From: CAYSPU01 sp964432995
GTDB taxonomy: Bacteria > Verrucomicrobiota > Verrucomicrobiia > Limisphaerales > JAHDYP01
Assembly (NCBI GenBank): GCA_964432995.1
Contig: CAYSPU010000081.1
Coordinates: forward strand, 1-21,701
DNA: 21,701 nt
Direction: 5' to 3'
Part shown: positions 1 through 7,843 of the stretch, in pieces
How the letters are laid out: every line of letters begins with the position of its first letter
Numbering within the stretch: position 1 is the first letter of the stretch
Notes under the pieces: generated by a model
Database searches by the model: none
Told to the model about the DNA's origin: nothing
The model's input: the letters and a program-made list of their open reading frames with translations, nothing else
Translations under genes and position numbers: made by a program

Positions 1-1
1 G

Positions 2-1258
2 GCCTGGAATGCCACCGTGCCGGTCCTCGAAGCCGGCATCGAGGAGGCATTGGCCCACATCAACCAGGTCGGCTCCGACCTCAGCCGACTCGGGGAGAAC
101 GGCTGGACGATGGCGAGCGACGGTTGGTACATGAAGACGGGCGTCCTGGGAGACGGCAGCGGCTACATCACCCGCATCCGCCCCACCGATCCGCCCGTGG
201 TGGCATCCACCGGGGTGGTGCCCTCGCCGCTGCGGGGCGCGTTGACCGTGGGGAGCACAGAGGCATCGCTGCTGGCGGCGGCGCAGGACGCCGGCGCTTT
301 CGTGCGCCGGACCGTGCAGGTGCGTACCCGTCGGGATTCCCTGTATGCCAAAGGCCTGGTGGCCAAGGGATCGATCGATCTTTTGGGCAACAACGTGGGG
401 ACGGACAGCTTCGATTCCGAGGACGCCACCTACAGCACCGGAGGGCGCTACGATCCCGCCAAGAAGAAGGACAATGGCGATGTGGCGACGAATTCGACGG
501 TCACCGACTCGTTGGATGTGGGCAACGCCAATGTCATGGGGCATGTCTCCACCGGGCCGGGGGGTAGCGTTCACGTCGGCGCCAATGGATCGGTTGGGGA
601 CAAGGCGTGGGTCAGCGCCGGCAGCAAGGGGATTCAACCTGGCTATTTCACCGCCGACATGAACGTCACGTTTCCCGAAGTGACGCTGCCGTTCTCGAGT
701 GCGCCGATTCCCACGGGTGGCAGTTATGATGGTACCAACTACAACACGATTCTGGATACCGGGAATTACATGATCTCCAGTCTGAACGGCAGCATTCTGG
801 TGAAGGGTGACGCCGTGGTCTGGGTGAAGGACGACCTCGCGCTTACGGGGCATGAGTACATCTACATCGAACCCGGGGCCTCCTTGAAAATGTACGTGTC
901 CGCCCCCAGCGTGAAGCTGAGCGGCCACGGGGTCATCAACGGAACCGGTAGCGCCCTGGCTTTCCAGTACTTCGGACTCCCCAGCAACACAGGCCTCTCC
1001 TTCTCAGGAAACGCGACTTTCGTTGGTGTCATCTACGCCCCGAACGCCGCCTTCTCCCTGGGTGGCGGCGGCAACAACGTCTACGACTTCGTCGGCGCCA
1101 GTATCACCGACACGGTAAGGATGAACGGTCACTTCAACTTCCACTACGACGAAGCGCTGGCCAGGAATGGCCCAGGCCGCGGTCTCATTCCAATCTCCTG
1201 GGACGAAGTCGACCCGCAATACACCTTCGCCTACTCGCTGGGCGAGACTCTCCCCTAG
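2..1258 (+). CDS. DUF7305/PilX-like pilus- or surface-associated protein, 5' partial
   Basis: The frame is open to the window edge. Codons before the GTG at 17 (reading AWNAT) continue the same protein, so the true start lies outside. The visible start, about 'AWNATVPVLEAGIEEALAHIN', matches the segment just after the N-terminal helix of PilX-type minor pilin-like proteins. Residues from about 100 on form a repetitive beta-rich region (SIDLLGNNVGTDSF, GSVHVGANGSVGDKAWV). The last ~170 residues look like the DUF7305 domain: IYIEPGASLKMYV, FQYFGLPSNTGLSFSGNA, GVIYAPNAAFSLGGGGNNVYDFVGAS, MNGHFNFHYDEAL. It is probably exported through or associated with a type IV pilus-like machine, and the function is unknown. 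Pilin-assembly partners would be expected upstream. The family call is from memory of verrucomicrobial proteins. Confidence 0.8.
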   Translation, partial: AWNATVPVLEAGIEEALAHINQVGSDLSRLGENGWTMASDGWYMKTGVLGDGSGYITRIRPTDPPVVASTGVVPSPLRGALTVGSTEASLLAAAQDAGAFVRRTVQVRTRRDSLYAKGLVAKGSIDLLGNNVGTDSFDSEDATYSTGGRYDPAKKKDNGDVATNSTVTDSLDVGNANVMGHVSTGPGGSVHVGANGSVGDKAWVSAGSKGIQPGYFTADMNVTFPEVTLPFSSAPIPTGGSYDGTNYNTILDTGNYMISSLNGSILVKGDAVVWVKDDLALTGHEYIYIEPGASLKMYVSAPSVKLSGHGVINGTGSALAFQYFGLPSNTGLSFSGNATFVGVIYAPNAAFSLGGGGNNVYDFVGASITDTVRMNGHFNFHYDEALARNGPGRGLIPISWDEVDPQYTFAYSLGETLP

Positions 1259-1300
1259 CCCGGAAATCTCACGATGGATGAGTGCATGAGGTTTCCGGGC
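1258..1300 (+). terminator. strong hairpin directly after the DUF7305 gene
   Basis: The 13-bp arms 1258-1270 (GCCCGGAAATCTC) and 1288-1300 (GAGGTTTCCGGGC) pair completely with one G-T wobble, around a 17-nt loop. The left arm begins at the last base of the stop codon. No T-run follows, so it may be a factor-assisted terminator or a 3'-end stabilising structure rather than a classical intrinsic terminator. Confidence 0.5.
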
Positions 1301-1370
1301 GGTGGCAATCCATTCCGCGGTCCCGGTGCCGCCACCGCAGCGGAACCCTGTCCGTAGGCCGGATTGGGTG

Positions 1371-1392
1371 CTGCGGGTCAGAAGACCCGCGG
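1371..1392 (+). repeat. dispersed hairpin repeat GCGGGTC-AGAA-GACCCGC, copy 1
   Basis: Perfect 7-bp stem (1373-1379/1384-1390) with a four-base loop, extended by one wobble and one C-G pair. About 22 bases are nearly identical, on the opposite strand, to 17908-17930. The rest of 1301-1486 contains no convincing gene, only further short hairpins such as CCGCC-GAAA-GGCGG at 1437-1450. The hairpins lie between the convergent ends of the DUF7305 gene and the PHP phosphatase gene and could end either transcript. Confidence 0.55.
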
Positions 1393-1486
1393 TCCGGAAG
1401 TGAGGAACAGCGCAAGGGGGCGGCGTCAAGGTGCGCCCGCCGAAAGGCGGTTGCCCGCCCCGGTGTTGAGCCGGAGCGGGAGTCCG

Positions 1487-2293
1487 CTACCCCCCCAGCG
1501 GCGCGCTCTCCCCAGTCCGGTCCTGCAGCCTTCGCCAGGAGTCGTAGCCAACGCTGCGAGCCAACGCCACCGCTTCCTGGAAGCCCGCCCCCATCTCTTC
1601 GGGGGCGTGCGCATCCGAACCGAACGTGATCGGAATCCCCTCGCGATGCGCGGCTTCGAGCAGGGCGCGGCCGGGGTAGATTTCGCGGCATTCCTTGCGG
1701 AGGCCGGCCGTGTTCAGCTCGATGGCCACGCCCGCCTTCCGCGCCGCCAGTAGAAACGGGCGGTAGAACGCCACGACATCGTCCGGGGGACGGAAGCCGA
1801 ACTTCTTGGGCAAGTCAACGTGGCCGATGACGTCGAACAACCCTGATTTCGCGGCGGCCGTGAGCCGTTCGACGTAGAGCTGCCAGACTTGGACCGGATC
1901 ACGTTTCTCCCACTCGCGGATCTGGCGGGGGTCGTCGACTGCCCAACCCGGGAAGAGGTAGTGCACCGAGCCGATGAGGTAGTCCCAGGGATGACGGCGG
2001 GTCAGGTCCTGGATCCAGGGCTCGAGGCCGGGCAGGTAATCGACTTCCAGACCGAGGCGGATGTTGAGATCCGGGTGGTCCTGACGCGCTTCCTGCACCC
2101 AGGCGACGTAGAGGTCCAGCTCTTTCGATGGCATGCGCCAATCGTCGAAGTCGTCCTCCGGCATCGGCGCGTGGTCGGTGAAACCGATTTCCTGAAGCCC
2201 GACCCGGCGGGCCGCAGCGGCGTATTCGGTGGGCTTGCCGGTGGCGTGCCGGCAGAGGCAGGTGTGGGAGTGGTAATCGGCAGGCAACCGCAT
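1487..2293 (-). CDS. hisK: PHP-domain histidinol-phosphatase (HisK/HisJ type)
   Basis: A 268-residue protein, the usual length for the PHP-type histidinol-phosphatase that removes phosphate from histidinol phosphate in the penultimate steps of histidine synthesis. Metal-ligand motifs of the PHP fold are visible: H8xH10 (DYHSHT), R15-H16, D40-H41 (FTDHAP), E83 (GLEVDY), H111 (GSVHYL), H158 (GHVDLPKKFG) and D227xH229 (GSDAH). The open frame runs far upstream (to 2896), but that part has no resemblance to the family. The ATG at 2293 puts the first metal motif seven residues in, as is typical. No clear Shine-Dalgarno is seen. It is transcribed divergently from the DUF362 gene and stands alone, without other his genes. 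A related PHP phosphoesterase with a different substrate is possible. Confidence 0.85.
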   Translation of the reverse strand: MRLPADYHSHTCLCRHATGKPTEYAAAARRVGLQEIGFTDHAPMPEDDFDDWRMPSKELDLYVAWVQEARQDHPDLNIRLGLEVDYLPGLEPWIQDLTRRHPWDYLIGSVHYLFPGWAVDDPRQIREWEKRDPVQVWQLYVERLTAAAKSGLFDVIGHVDLPKKFGFRPPDDVVAFYRPFLLAARKAGVAIELNTAGLRKECREIYPGRALLEAAHREGIPITFGSDAHAPEEMGAGFQEAVALARSVGYDSWRRLQDRTGESAPLGG

Positions 2294-2415
2294 GACCGGA
2301 GTAGAAGGAAAAACCGGGCGGTCGGGAAGAGAAATGTCCTTTTCTGCCCCGCACCGGGTGGCACAATGCGGGCATGAATTCCCCGCCCCATTCTGAGATG
2401 CCAGTTCGGGTGAAA

Positions 2416-2443
2416 GGTGGGGCGCCCTCTCCGAGGGCGCCGC
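2416..2443 (+). repeat. GGTGGGGCG palindromic repeat, copy 1
   Basis: 27 of 28 bases match 10800-10827. Inside it, GGCGCCCTC (2421-2429) and GAGGGCGCC (2433-2441) form a perfect 9-bp stem with a TCC loop. It lies just 5' of the DUF362 coding region. A second hairpin follows at 2473-2494 (GGCGCGAT/ATCGCGCC), and a degenerate piece of the 'TCAGAAGACCCGCG' repeat lies at about 2505-2520. Confidence 0.7.
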
Positions 2444-2478
2444 AAGGTGCATTCGCCGAAACAGTTGTCGTCGGCGCG

Positions 2479-4392
2479 ATGCGGAGATCGCGCCCTGCCG
2501 ATGCTCAGGAAGACCCGCGTCCCCATGTCGGGTGTTCTCCAAATGGCGGAGTTGCGCCGGCCGCGCGCCGGAAAGCCCGGAGCTGGAGCTGGTGGTTTGC
2601 CGGGGCAGGATTGGTGTCGCTCGTCTGGTTTTTGGTCCGCGTTCTGCCCAAGCCGAGTCGGGCGGCCTATCCCTGTCAGCGCGCGGCTTTTCCGGTCGCA
2701 AGCAGCTTCGTGCTGTGGTTGGTCGGATTGATGGGCACGCGGCTTCTGTGGCGTCGGGCGCGACGTTTGGCGGGGCAGGAGCGGTTGTTGGGGGCCTGCG
2801 CCTGCGTGCTACTGGCGGTGGCGGCCTGCGCCTGGTCGCTGGCACATTGGCCATGGACGACGGTTCGGGCCGGTCCGGGCGACTTCCACGGGCCACTTGG
2901 TGTGGGGCAGGGGATACACCCGGGCCGGGTCGTCTGGGTGCACGCGCCCGAGGCGGTTGACGGTTGGGCCGGGTTGGAGGCCGCCGATCGGTGGTACGAG
3001 CACACGGATCTGGCCGTGGTGGAGGAGATGATGTCCCAGGCAGTGCGCGGGTTGACGGGAGAGACGGCGGATGCGCCGGCGTGGGAGGCGCTCTTCCGGC
3101 ATTTCAACCAGAGGCAGGGGCGCGGGGAGCGGGGCTACCAGCCCGGGGAGAAGGTGGCGATCAAGATCAACCTGACAGTCTGCAACGCCCGCGGTTCGAC
3201 AGTGAACCTGACCACCTACGAGAAGAAATCGACCTACCGGAACTGGGTGGACAACTCGCCACAGATGCTCGTGGCCCTGCTCCGGCAACTCGTCTACGTG
3301 GCGGGAGTGGCCCCGGCCGACATCTCCGTCGGGGACCCTACCGGTTTGTTCGCCAAACACCTCTATGACCCCATCCACCAGGAGTTCCCGGAAGTCCGGT
3401 GCTTCGACAATTACGGCGGATCCGGCCGCGTGCGGACCCACTTCTCCACCGTCCCTTTCCACTGGAGCACGGCCGCGGCGGATGGCAAGTTGGCGGACTA
3501 CGTCCCCGTTCCGTTCGCCGAGGCGGCTTACATCATCAACTTCGCGGTCCTGAAGGGGCACAGCGCCGGGATCACTGTGTGCGCCAAGAACCACTACGGC
3601 TCGCTGCTGCGTTGTCCCGACGGCTACCTCCGGAGCGCGGGCATCGTGGACTACTTCGATCTGCATCTGAGCCTGCCGAACAAGGGGTGGAGCCCGGGGA
3701 TGGGGCACTACCGGGCGTTGGTGGATCTGATGGGCCATCGCGAGTTGGGGGGCAAGACGTTGTTGTATCTGATCGACGGTTTGTTCGGGGGCTACTACTG
3801 GGAAGGAAAACCGTATCCGTGGAAGATGCCACCGTTCGGAGACGGGACGAAAGGCGACTGGCCGAAGAGCCTGTTTGCCTCGCAGGATCCGGTGGCGATC
3901 GATTCTGTGGCCTACGATTTCCTCCTCCAGGAATGGCCGGATGTTGTCTCCGGGGGTGTGGACGAGCCGGGGAGCCTCGAGGGCGGAGCGGAGGACTACC
4001 TGCACGAAGCGGCCTTGGCCGGAGCCGCGTCCGGAACATCCTACGACCCGGAGAAGGACGGCACGGCTCTGACGAGTCTGGGCGTGCATGAGCACTGGAA
4101 CAATCCCATGGATCGGCAGTACAGCCGCAACCTCGGAGGTACGGAAGGGATCGAGTTGGTCGCGCTGCCGGCGTCCCGGCCGGAGCCGCGGCTGTCGGTG
4201 CGCCGGGAGGAGAACGGAATGGCGGTGTTTTCGTGGCGGGCATCGCTAACGGGCTACCACCTGGAGGCGACGGCGGATCTGGCGGCGCCGTCGTGGGGGC
4301 CGGTCGCGGAGGCGCCCGGCTACGACCGGGCGCTGAGCGTCCTGACGAACCCGGTGAGCGGGGCGCAGCGGTATTACCGGTTGGCGCAATGA
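2479..4392 (+). CDS. membrane-anchored DUF362 protein with verrucomicrobial C-terminal beta domain
   Basis: 637 residues from the chosen ATG. Three hydrophobic helices at about 36-56, 70-90 and 101-122, with basic WRRARR between the second and third, would leave the bulk outside the cytoplasm. The DUF362 domain follows: KVAIKINLTVCN, NSPQMLVALLRQL, ISVGDPTG, YVPVPFAEAAYIINFAVLKGH, ITVCAKNHYG, LFASQDPVAIDSVAYDFL. The last ~65 residues (VFSWRASLTGYHLEATADL...GAQRYYRL) are a small beta domain also seen at the end of the protein at 16596-17776. The frame is open from an ATG at 2374, but 2400-2520 consists of palindromic repeats also found outside genes, so a start at 2374 or 2398 is possible but less likely. 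No four-Cys ferredoxin motif is visible. The reaction of DUF362 proteins is not established. Confidence 0.82.
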   Translation: MRRSRPADAQEDPRPHVGCSPNGGVAPAARRKARSWSWWFAGAGLVSLVWFLVRVLPKPSRAAYPCQRAAFPVASSFVLWLVGLMGTRLLWRRARRLAGQERLLGACACVLLAVAACAWSLAHWPWTTVRAGPGDFHGPLGVGQGIHPGRVVWVHAPEAVDGWAGLEAADRWYEHTDLAVVEEMMSQAVRGLTGETADAPAWEALFRHFNQRQGRGERGYQPGEKVAIKINLTVCNARGSTVNLTTYEKKSTYRNWVDNSPQMLVALLRQLVYVAGVAPADISVGDPTGLFAKHLYDPIHQEFPEVRCFDNYGGSGRVRTHFSTVPFHWSTAAADGKLADYVPVPFAEAAYIINFAVLKGHSAGITVCAKNHYGSLLRCPDGYLRSAGIVDYFDLHLSLPNKGWSPGMGHYRALVDLMGHRELGGKTLLYLIDGLFGGYYWEGKPYPWKMPPFGDGTKGDWPKSLFASQDPVAIDSVAYDFLLQEWPDVVSGGVDEPGSLEGGAEDYLHEAALAGAASGTSYDPEKDGTALTSLGVHEHWNNPMDRQYSRNLGGTEGIELVALPASRPEPRLSVRREENGMAVFSWRASLTGYHLEATADLAAPSWGPVAEAPGYDRALSVLTNPVSGAQRYYRLAQ

Positions 4393-4399
4393 CGCGCAG

Positions 4400-4428
4400 T
4401 TGACACCTCGGGGTGAGCCTCCTAAGTT
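4400..4428 (+). promoter_or_regulatory. sigma70-like promoter for purA
   Basis: A consensus TTGACA (4400-4405) is followed after 17 bases by TAAGTT (4423-4428), which keeps the key TA...T of a -10 box. It lies 62 bp before the purA ATG and just after the DUF362 stop, so purA-uppS-cdsA are likely transcribed from here with a leader of about 55 nt. Confidence 0.55.
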
Positions 4429-4489
4429 GCGGCCGTCAACACTGAGCGCGATGCCCCGAGGCCGATCGTTCGGGCAGCGAGCACTTGTT

Positions 4490-5758
4490 ATGGCAACCAC
4501 AATTCTGGTCGGCGCCCAGTGGGGAGACGAAGGCAAGGGCAAGATCATCGATGTTCTGACCGAGAAGGCGGACGTGGTGGTCCGCACGCAGGGCGGAAAC
4601 AACGCCGGGCACACGGTCCTCATTCGCGGGAAGAAGTACGTCCTGCACCTGATCCCTTCCGGCATCCTGCGTCCGCGGACCCAGTGCGTCATCGGGAACG
4701 GCGTCGTGGTCGATCCCGTCAGCCTCGTCCAGGAGATCGACGGCTTGCGCAAGCTGGGGATCAAGGTGGATGGCAACCTCTACATCAGCGAGACCGCCCA
4801 CGTGGTCCTGCCCTACCACCGTCTGCTCGATGAACAGCGGGAGGTGCGCAAGGGCAAGAACAAGATTGGGACGACCAAGCGGGGCATCGGTCCGGCGTAT
4901 GGCGACAAGGCGGCCCGCACTGGCGTGCGGATGGTGGACCTGGTGAACGAGGACCGGTTCGCGGAGTCGCTCAAGCACAAGATCCGCGAGAACAACGACA
5001 TTCTGCGGGCCTTCGGGGCGCGGCCGCTTTCGTATCGGCGCGTGCTGGCCGACTACGCCGCCGCCGGGAAGCGCCTCCGGCCGCACGTCGTCAATACGGT
5101 CCGCCTGCTCCACGAGGCGATGCAACGGGGCAAGGAGATCCTGTTCGAAGGAGCGCAGGGGACTTTCCTGGACATTGACCACGGCACCTATCCGTATGTG
5201 ACTTCGTCGAACACCACGGCGGGCGGGGCGTGCACCGGGTCGGGCGTGGCTCCCAATCGCATGGACCGGGTGGTGGGGGTCATGAAAGCCTACACCACGC
5301 GCGTGGGCGAGGGGCCGCTCCCGACCGAAAACGCCGAGATTGCCGACATGTTACACGCCCTGGGACGCGAGTTTGGCGCCACCACCGGGCGTCCGCGTCG
5401 CTGCGGTTGGTTTGATGCCGTGGCCACCCGGGAGGCGGCGATCATCAACGGGATCGATGAACTGGCGGTCACGAATCTCGACGGTCTGGACACGCTGGAA
5501 ACCGTGCGGGTGGGGGTGGCCTACCGGTTGGACGGCGCGCGCATCGATTACGTTCCGAACGACATCGAGCAGTTGGCCCGGTGTGAGCCGGTCTACATCG
5601 AGTTCCCCGGCTGGCAGACGCCCACCACCCAGGCGCGGCGCTGGAAGGACCTGCCCCTGGCGTGCCGGCGATACCTCACCGCCCTCGCGGAGCTGACGGG
5701 CGCGCGGCTGGCCATCGCTTCCGTCGGCCCCGGGCGGGAGCAGACGATTCTGTTGTGA
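4490..5758 (+). CDS. purA: adenylosuccinate synthase
   Basis: 422 residues, normal for PurA, which joins IMP and aspartate using GTP to make adenylosuccinate, the first committed step to AMP, in the cytoplasm. The start ATG is fixed by the conserved N-terminus ATTILVGAQWGDEGKGK, with catalytic Asp13 and the phosphate loop, followed by QGGNNAGHT with catalytic His41. Further family motifs are IGTTKRGIGPAY, FEGAQGTFLDIDHGTYPYVTSS, TTRVGEGPLPTE, TTGRPRRCGWFD and the C-terminal SVGPGREQTI. An upstream in-frame ATG at 4400 lies inside the promoter and is rejected. The stop overlaps a GTG start for uppS (GTGA, 5755-5758), so the two are probably translationally coupled. The pairing of purA with isoprenoid/lipid genes is operon context, not pathway linkage. 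Confidence 0.97.
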   Translation: MATTILVGAQWGDEGKGKIIDVLTEKADVVVRTQGGNNAGHTVLIRGKKYVLHLIPSGILRPRTQCVIGNGVVVDPVSLVQEIDGLRKLGIKVDGNLYISETAHVVLPYHRLLDEQREVRKGKNKIGTTKRGIGPAYGDKAARTGVRMVDLVNEDRFAESLKHKIRENNDILRAFGARPLSYRRVLADYAAAGKRLRPHVVNTVRLLHEAMQRGKEILFEGAQGTFLDIDHGTYPYVTSSNTTAGGACTGSGVAPNRMDRVVGVMKAYTTRVGEGPLPTENAEIADMLHALGREFGATTGRPRRCGWFDAVATREAAIINGIDELAVTNLDGLDTLETVRVGVAYRLDGARIDYVPNDIEQLARCEPVYIEFPGWQTPTTQARRWKDLPLACRRYLTALAELTGARLAIASVGPGREQTILL

Positions 5759-6565
5759 GCGCCGCCTCCCTTCAACTGAGCGCGCCGGCCAAAGCCGCGT
5801 TGCCCAAGCACGTTGTNNNNNNNNNNNNNNNNNNNNNNNNNNNNNNNNNNNNNNNNNNNNNNNNNNNNNNNNNNNNNNNNNNNNNNNNNNNNNNNNNNNN
5901 NNNNNNNNNNNNGGTGGGCGAAACAGCGGCACCTGCCGCGCGTCGAAGGCCACCGCAACGGCGTCGAGTCCGTCCGCGCCGTGGTGCGCGCGGCCGGCGA
6001 GTTGGGGATCAAGTACCTGACCCTCTACGCGTTCTCCGTCGAGAACTGGAACCGCCCGAAGGACGAGGTGGACACGCTGATGAAGTACTTGGCGCGGTTC
6101 CTCAAAGGCGAAATCGGGGAGCTGGACCGGAACAACGTCCGGCTCGAGGCCATCGGGCAGATCTACCGGCTGCCGGAGTTCGTGCAGGAGCAGTTGCGGA
6201 AGACGCGGGAGGCGCTGGCCAAGAACAACGGGCTCACCCTCATTCTGGCCCTCAGCTATGGAGGGCGCCATGAGATCGTGGAAGCCGTGCGCCATATCGC
6301 CAGCAAGGTCAAGGAGGGCAAGCTCGATCCCGCCGAGGTGAACGAGAAGATCGTGGCGGAGCATCTCTACACCCGGCCGTGGCCCGACCCCGATCTGCTC
6401 ATTCGCACCAGCGGTGAACTGCGGCTCAGCAACTTCCTGCTCTGGCAGATCTCCTACGCCGAGTTGGTGGTGACGCCCACCCTGTGGCCCGACTTCCGCC
6501 GCGCCCAACTCTACGAAGCCCTCGAGGAATACGGCCAGCGACACCGCCGTTTCGGGGGGCTCTGA
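5755..6565 (+). CDS. uppS: undecaprenyl diphosphate synthase, interrupted by an assembly gap
   Basis: Cis-prenyltransferase that extends farnesyl diphosphate with isopentenyl diphosphate to make the C55 carrier for peptidoglycan and other envelope polymers. The N-terminal part (SAASLQLSAPAKAALPKHV) runs from the GTG at 5755 into the N-run. After it come WAKQRHLPRVEGHRNG, YAFSVENWNRPKDEV, ALSYGGRHEI, RTSGELRLSNFLLWQISYAEL and TPTLWPDF, all standard UppS motifs. The catalytic segment, normally close to IIMDGNGR before WAK, falls in the gap. The two sides are out of frame across 96 Ns. Filling with about 23 nt restores one frame and a 245-residue protein, the family's usual size. The gene overlaps the purA stop by 4 bp and ends 14 bp before cdsA. 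No biological frameshift need be invoked. Confidence 0.93.
5817..5912. other. assembly gap (96 N) inside uppS
   Basis: Ninety-six unknown bases. Conserved UppS sequence on both sides implies that only about 23 bases are really missing (the rest of the codons for V-IIMDGNG-R), so the N-run length is a placeholder or estimate. Confidence 0.95.
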
Positions 6566-6579
6566 GCCAGATCCCGGCC

Positions 6580-7500
6580 ATGCCCGACGCCGCCGCCAAC
6601 CCGTCGCCCGCCTCCTCCCGCGGGAGGGCATTCGTTCGGCGACTGGGCAGTTCGGTCGTCTTGTGGACCGTGGTGTTGTGGGCGATCTTCTCCTCGAATC
6701 CCTGGATTGCGAACGGGGTATTCCTGGGGATCATGCTGTTGCTGGCGGGCTTCGGCCTGGCGGAGTTCTACGGACTGATGGAGCGGCGAGGTTTGGTTTG
6801 CTTCAAGGAATGGGGGGTGTTTGGCGGGTTGCTGCTGATGGCCAGCACGTTCGTCTACCTCTCGGGAATTCTCGGCTACAAGGAAGCGCCGGCCAAGGCA
6901 AACGACTTCGAGTCCAGCCTGGTGGTCCTGTTTGTCCTCGGACTCTGTGTCCGGCAGTTGTGCTACCCCGCCAACCAAAACGGTCTCCTGGCCATCGCGA
7001 CGACGCTGTTCGGTCTGATGTACGTCCCGTGGCTGCTCAACTTCGTCCAGAAGATCAATTACTTCCCGCGCATCGGCGGTCAGGGTCCCTACTACGTGCT
7101 GTTCTTCATCGTGGTCACCAAACTGAGCGACACCGGCGCCTACGTGGTCGGCTCTCTCTGCGGGCGCCACAAGATGATCCCCCGGGTCAGCCCGGGTAAG
7201 ACCTGGGAGGGTTTCGCCGGGGCGCTGCTCTTCTCGAGCGGCGCCAGCCTGCTGGCCGCACACCTTGCCGGATCGCATCTTCCCGGTCTGACAACGGTCC
7301 ACGCCCTCGTTCTGGGCTTGCTGCTCGGAGGCGCCGCCGTTGTGGGCGACCTGATCGAGTCGCTCTTCAAGCGCGAGGCGGGGGTCAAGGACTCCGGGGG
7401 ATTCTTCCCCGGCATCGGCGGCATTCTGGATTTGCTCGACAGCCTCTTGTTCAACGCCCCGCTGATGTACCTCTACCTGCGGCACGTGCTGACGAACTGA
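6580..7500 (+). CDS. cdsA: phosphatidate cytidylyltransferase
   Basis: 306 residues with about eight hydrophobic segments. It is an integral membrane enzyme making CDP-diacylglycerol from phosphatidate and CTP, the entry to phospholipid synthesis. Family motifs: LSDTGAYVVGSLCGRHKMIPRVSPGKTWEG (residues 182-211) and the C-terminal signature region DLIESLFKREAGVKDSGGFFPGIGGILDLLDS (257-288). In the classical signature the PG is followed by H-G-G and later by D-R. Here the His is Ile279 and the Arg is Leu285, which I recall as usual for Chlamydiae/Verrucomicrobia CdsA. The open frame begins at 6484 inside uppS, but the ATG at 6580 lies 14 bp after the uppS stop and gives the expected N-terminus. 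It is probably cotranscribed with purA-uppS. Confidence 0.92.
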   Translation: MPDAAANPSPASSRGRAFVRRLGSSVVLWTVVLWAIFSSNPWIANGVFLGIMLLLAGFGLAEFYGLMERRGLVCFKEWGVFGGLLLMASTFVYLSGILGYKEAPAKANDFESSLVVLFVLGLCVRQLCYPANQNGLLAIATTLFGLMYVPWLLNFVQKINYFPRIGGQGPYYVLFFIVVTKLSDTGAYVVGSLCGRHKMIPRVSPGKTWEGFAGALLFSSGASLLAAHLAGSHLPGLTTVHALVLGLLLGGAAVVGDLIESLFKREAGVKDSGGFFPGIGGILDLLDSLLFNAPLMYLYLRHVLTN

Positions 7501-7574
7501 TACGGTCCCCTCGGGGTGCCCCCACACCAATGCGGTGGCGCGCGCACTCCGCAACGGCCAGCCCGGTTTGGGAG

Positions 7575-7609
7575 CGCGCTTGGAGGAAACACGCGTCGCC
7601 CCAAGCGCG
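7575..7609. repeat. inverted repeat CGCGCTTGG / CCAAGCGCG
   Basis: Perfect 9-bp arms at 7575-7583 and 7601-7609 with a 17-nt loop, in the 343-bp non-coding stretch 7501-7843 between cdsA and dxr. The stretch has no supported gene. It also holds the palindrome at 7665-7696 and the direct repeat at 7783-7805. The inverted repeat could be part of a dispersed element or end the purA-uppS-cdsA transcript. Confidence 0.4.
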
Positions 7610-7664
7610 TGGCGAGCGGGTGTCGACCCTCCTCGCATCCGGACAAGTGGGCGGGCGTTGCCTA

Positions 7665-7696
7665 CGGATAAATCGTGCATATGCACGATTTATCCG
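7665..7696. repeat. perfect 32-bp palindrome with no spacer
   Basis: The arm CGGATAAATCGTGCAT (7665-7680) is followed immediately by its exact reverse complement (7681-7696). It is more AT-rich (9 of 16 per arm) than its surroundings. As RNA it gives a stem of about 14 bp with a tiny loop. No T-run follows. It could be a mobile palindromic element, a terminator for either strand, or a binding site for a dimeric protein. Confidence 0.85.
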
Positions 7697-7782
7697 CACG
7701 AGGTTGCAGCTGTCCAAAGCGCGCGTCGGGACCGGGGGGTGTTGGCGGCATCCTCGCGAGCCCAGCGGGGTGGCTGGAATCC

Positions 7783-7805
7783 GGGACTTGACCGGGGACT
7801 TGACC
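7783..7805 (+). repeat. tandem direct repeat GGGACTTGACC upstream of dxr
   Basis: Two exact 11-base copies (7783-7793 and 7795-7805) separated by one base, 38 bp before the dxr ATG. Each contains TTGACC, a possible -35 element, but no good -10 box lies 16-18 bases downstream of either. The 12-base pitch puts the copies nearly on one DNA face, as in an activator or repressor site. Confidence 0.45.
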
Positions 7806-7843
7806 TTGCGTTCGCCGGGCTTTCCGAGGAAACATCACGGTCC

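Noticed and set aside
2809..4095. 428-codon open frame antisense to the DUF362 gene
   Set aside because: Shadow frame of a recognised family. No start context or domain.
5351..6631. 426-codon open frame opposite purA/uppS
   Set aside because: It runs through the N-run and is open only because of GC bias.
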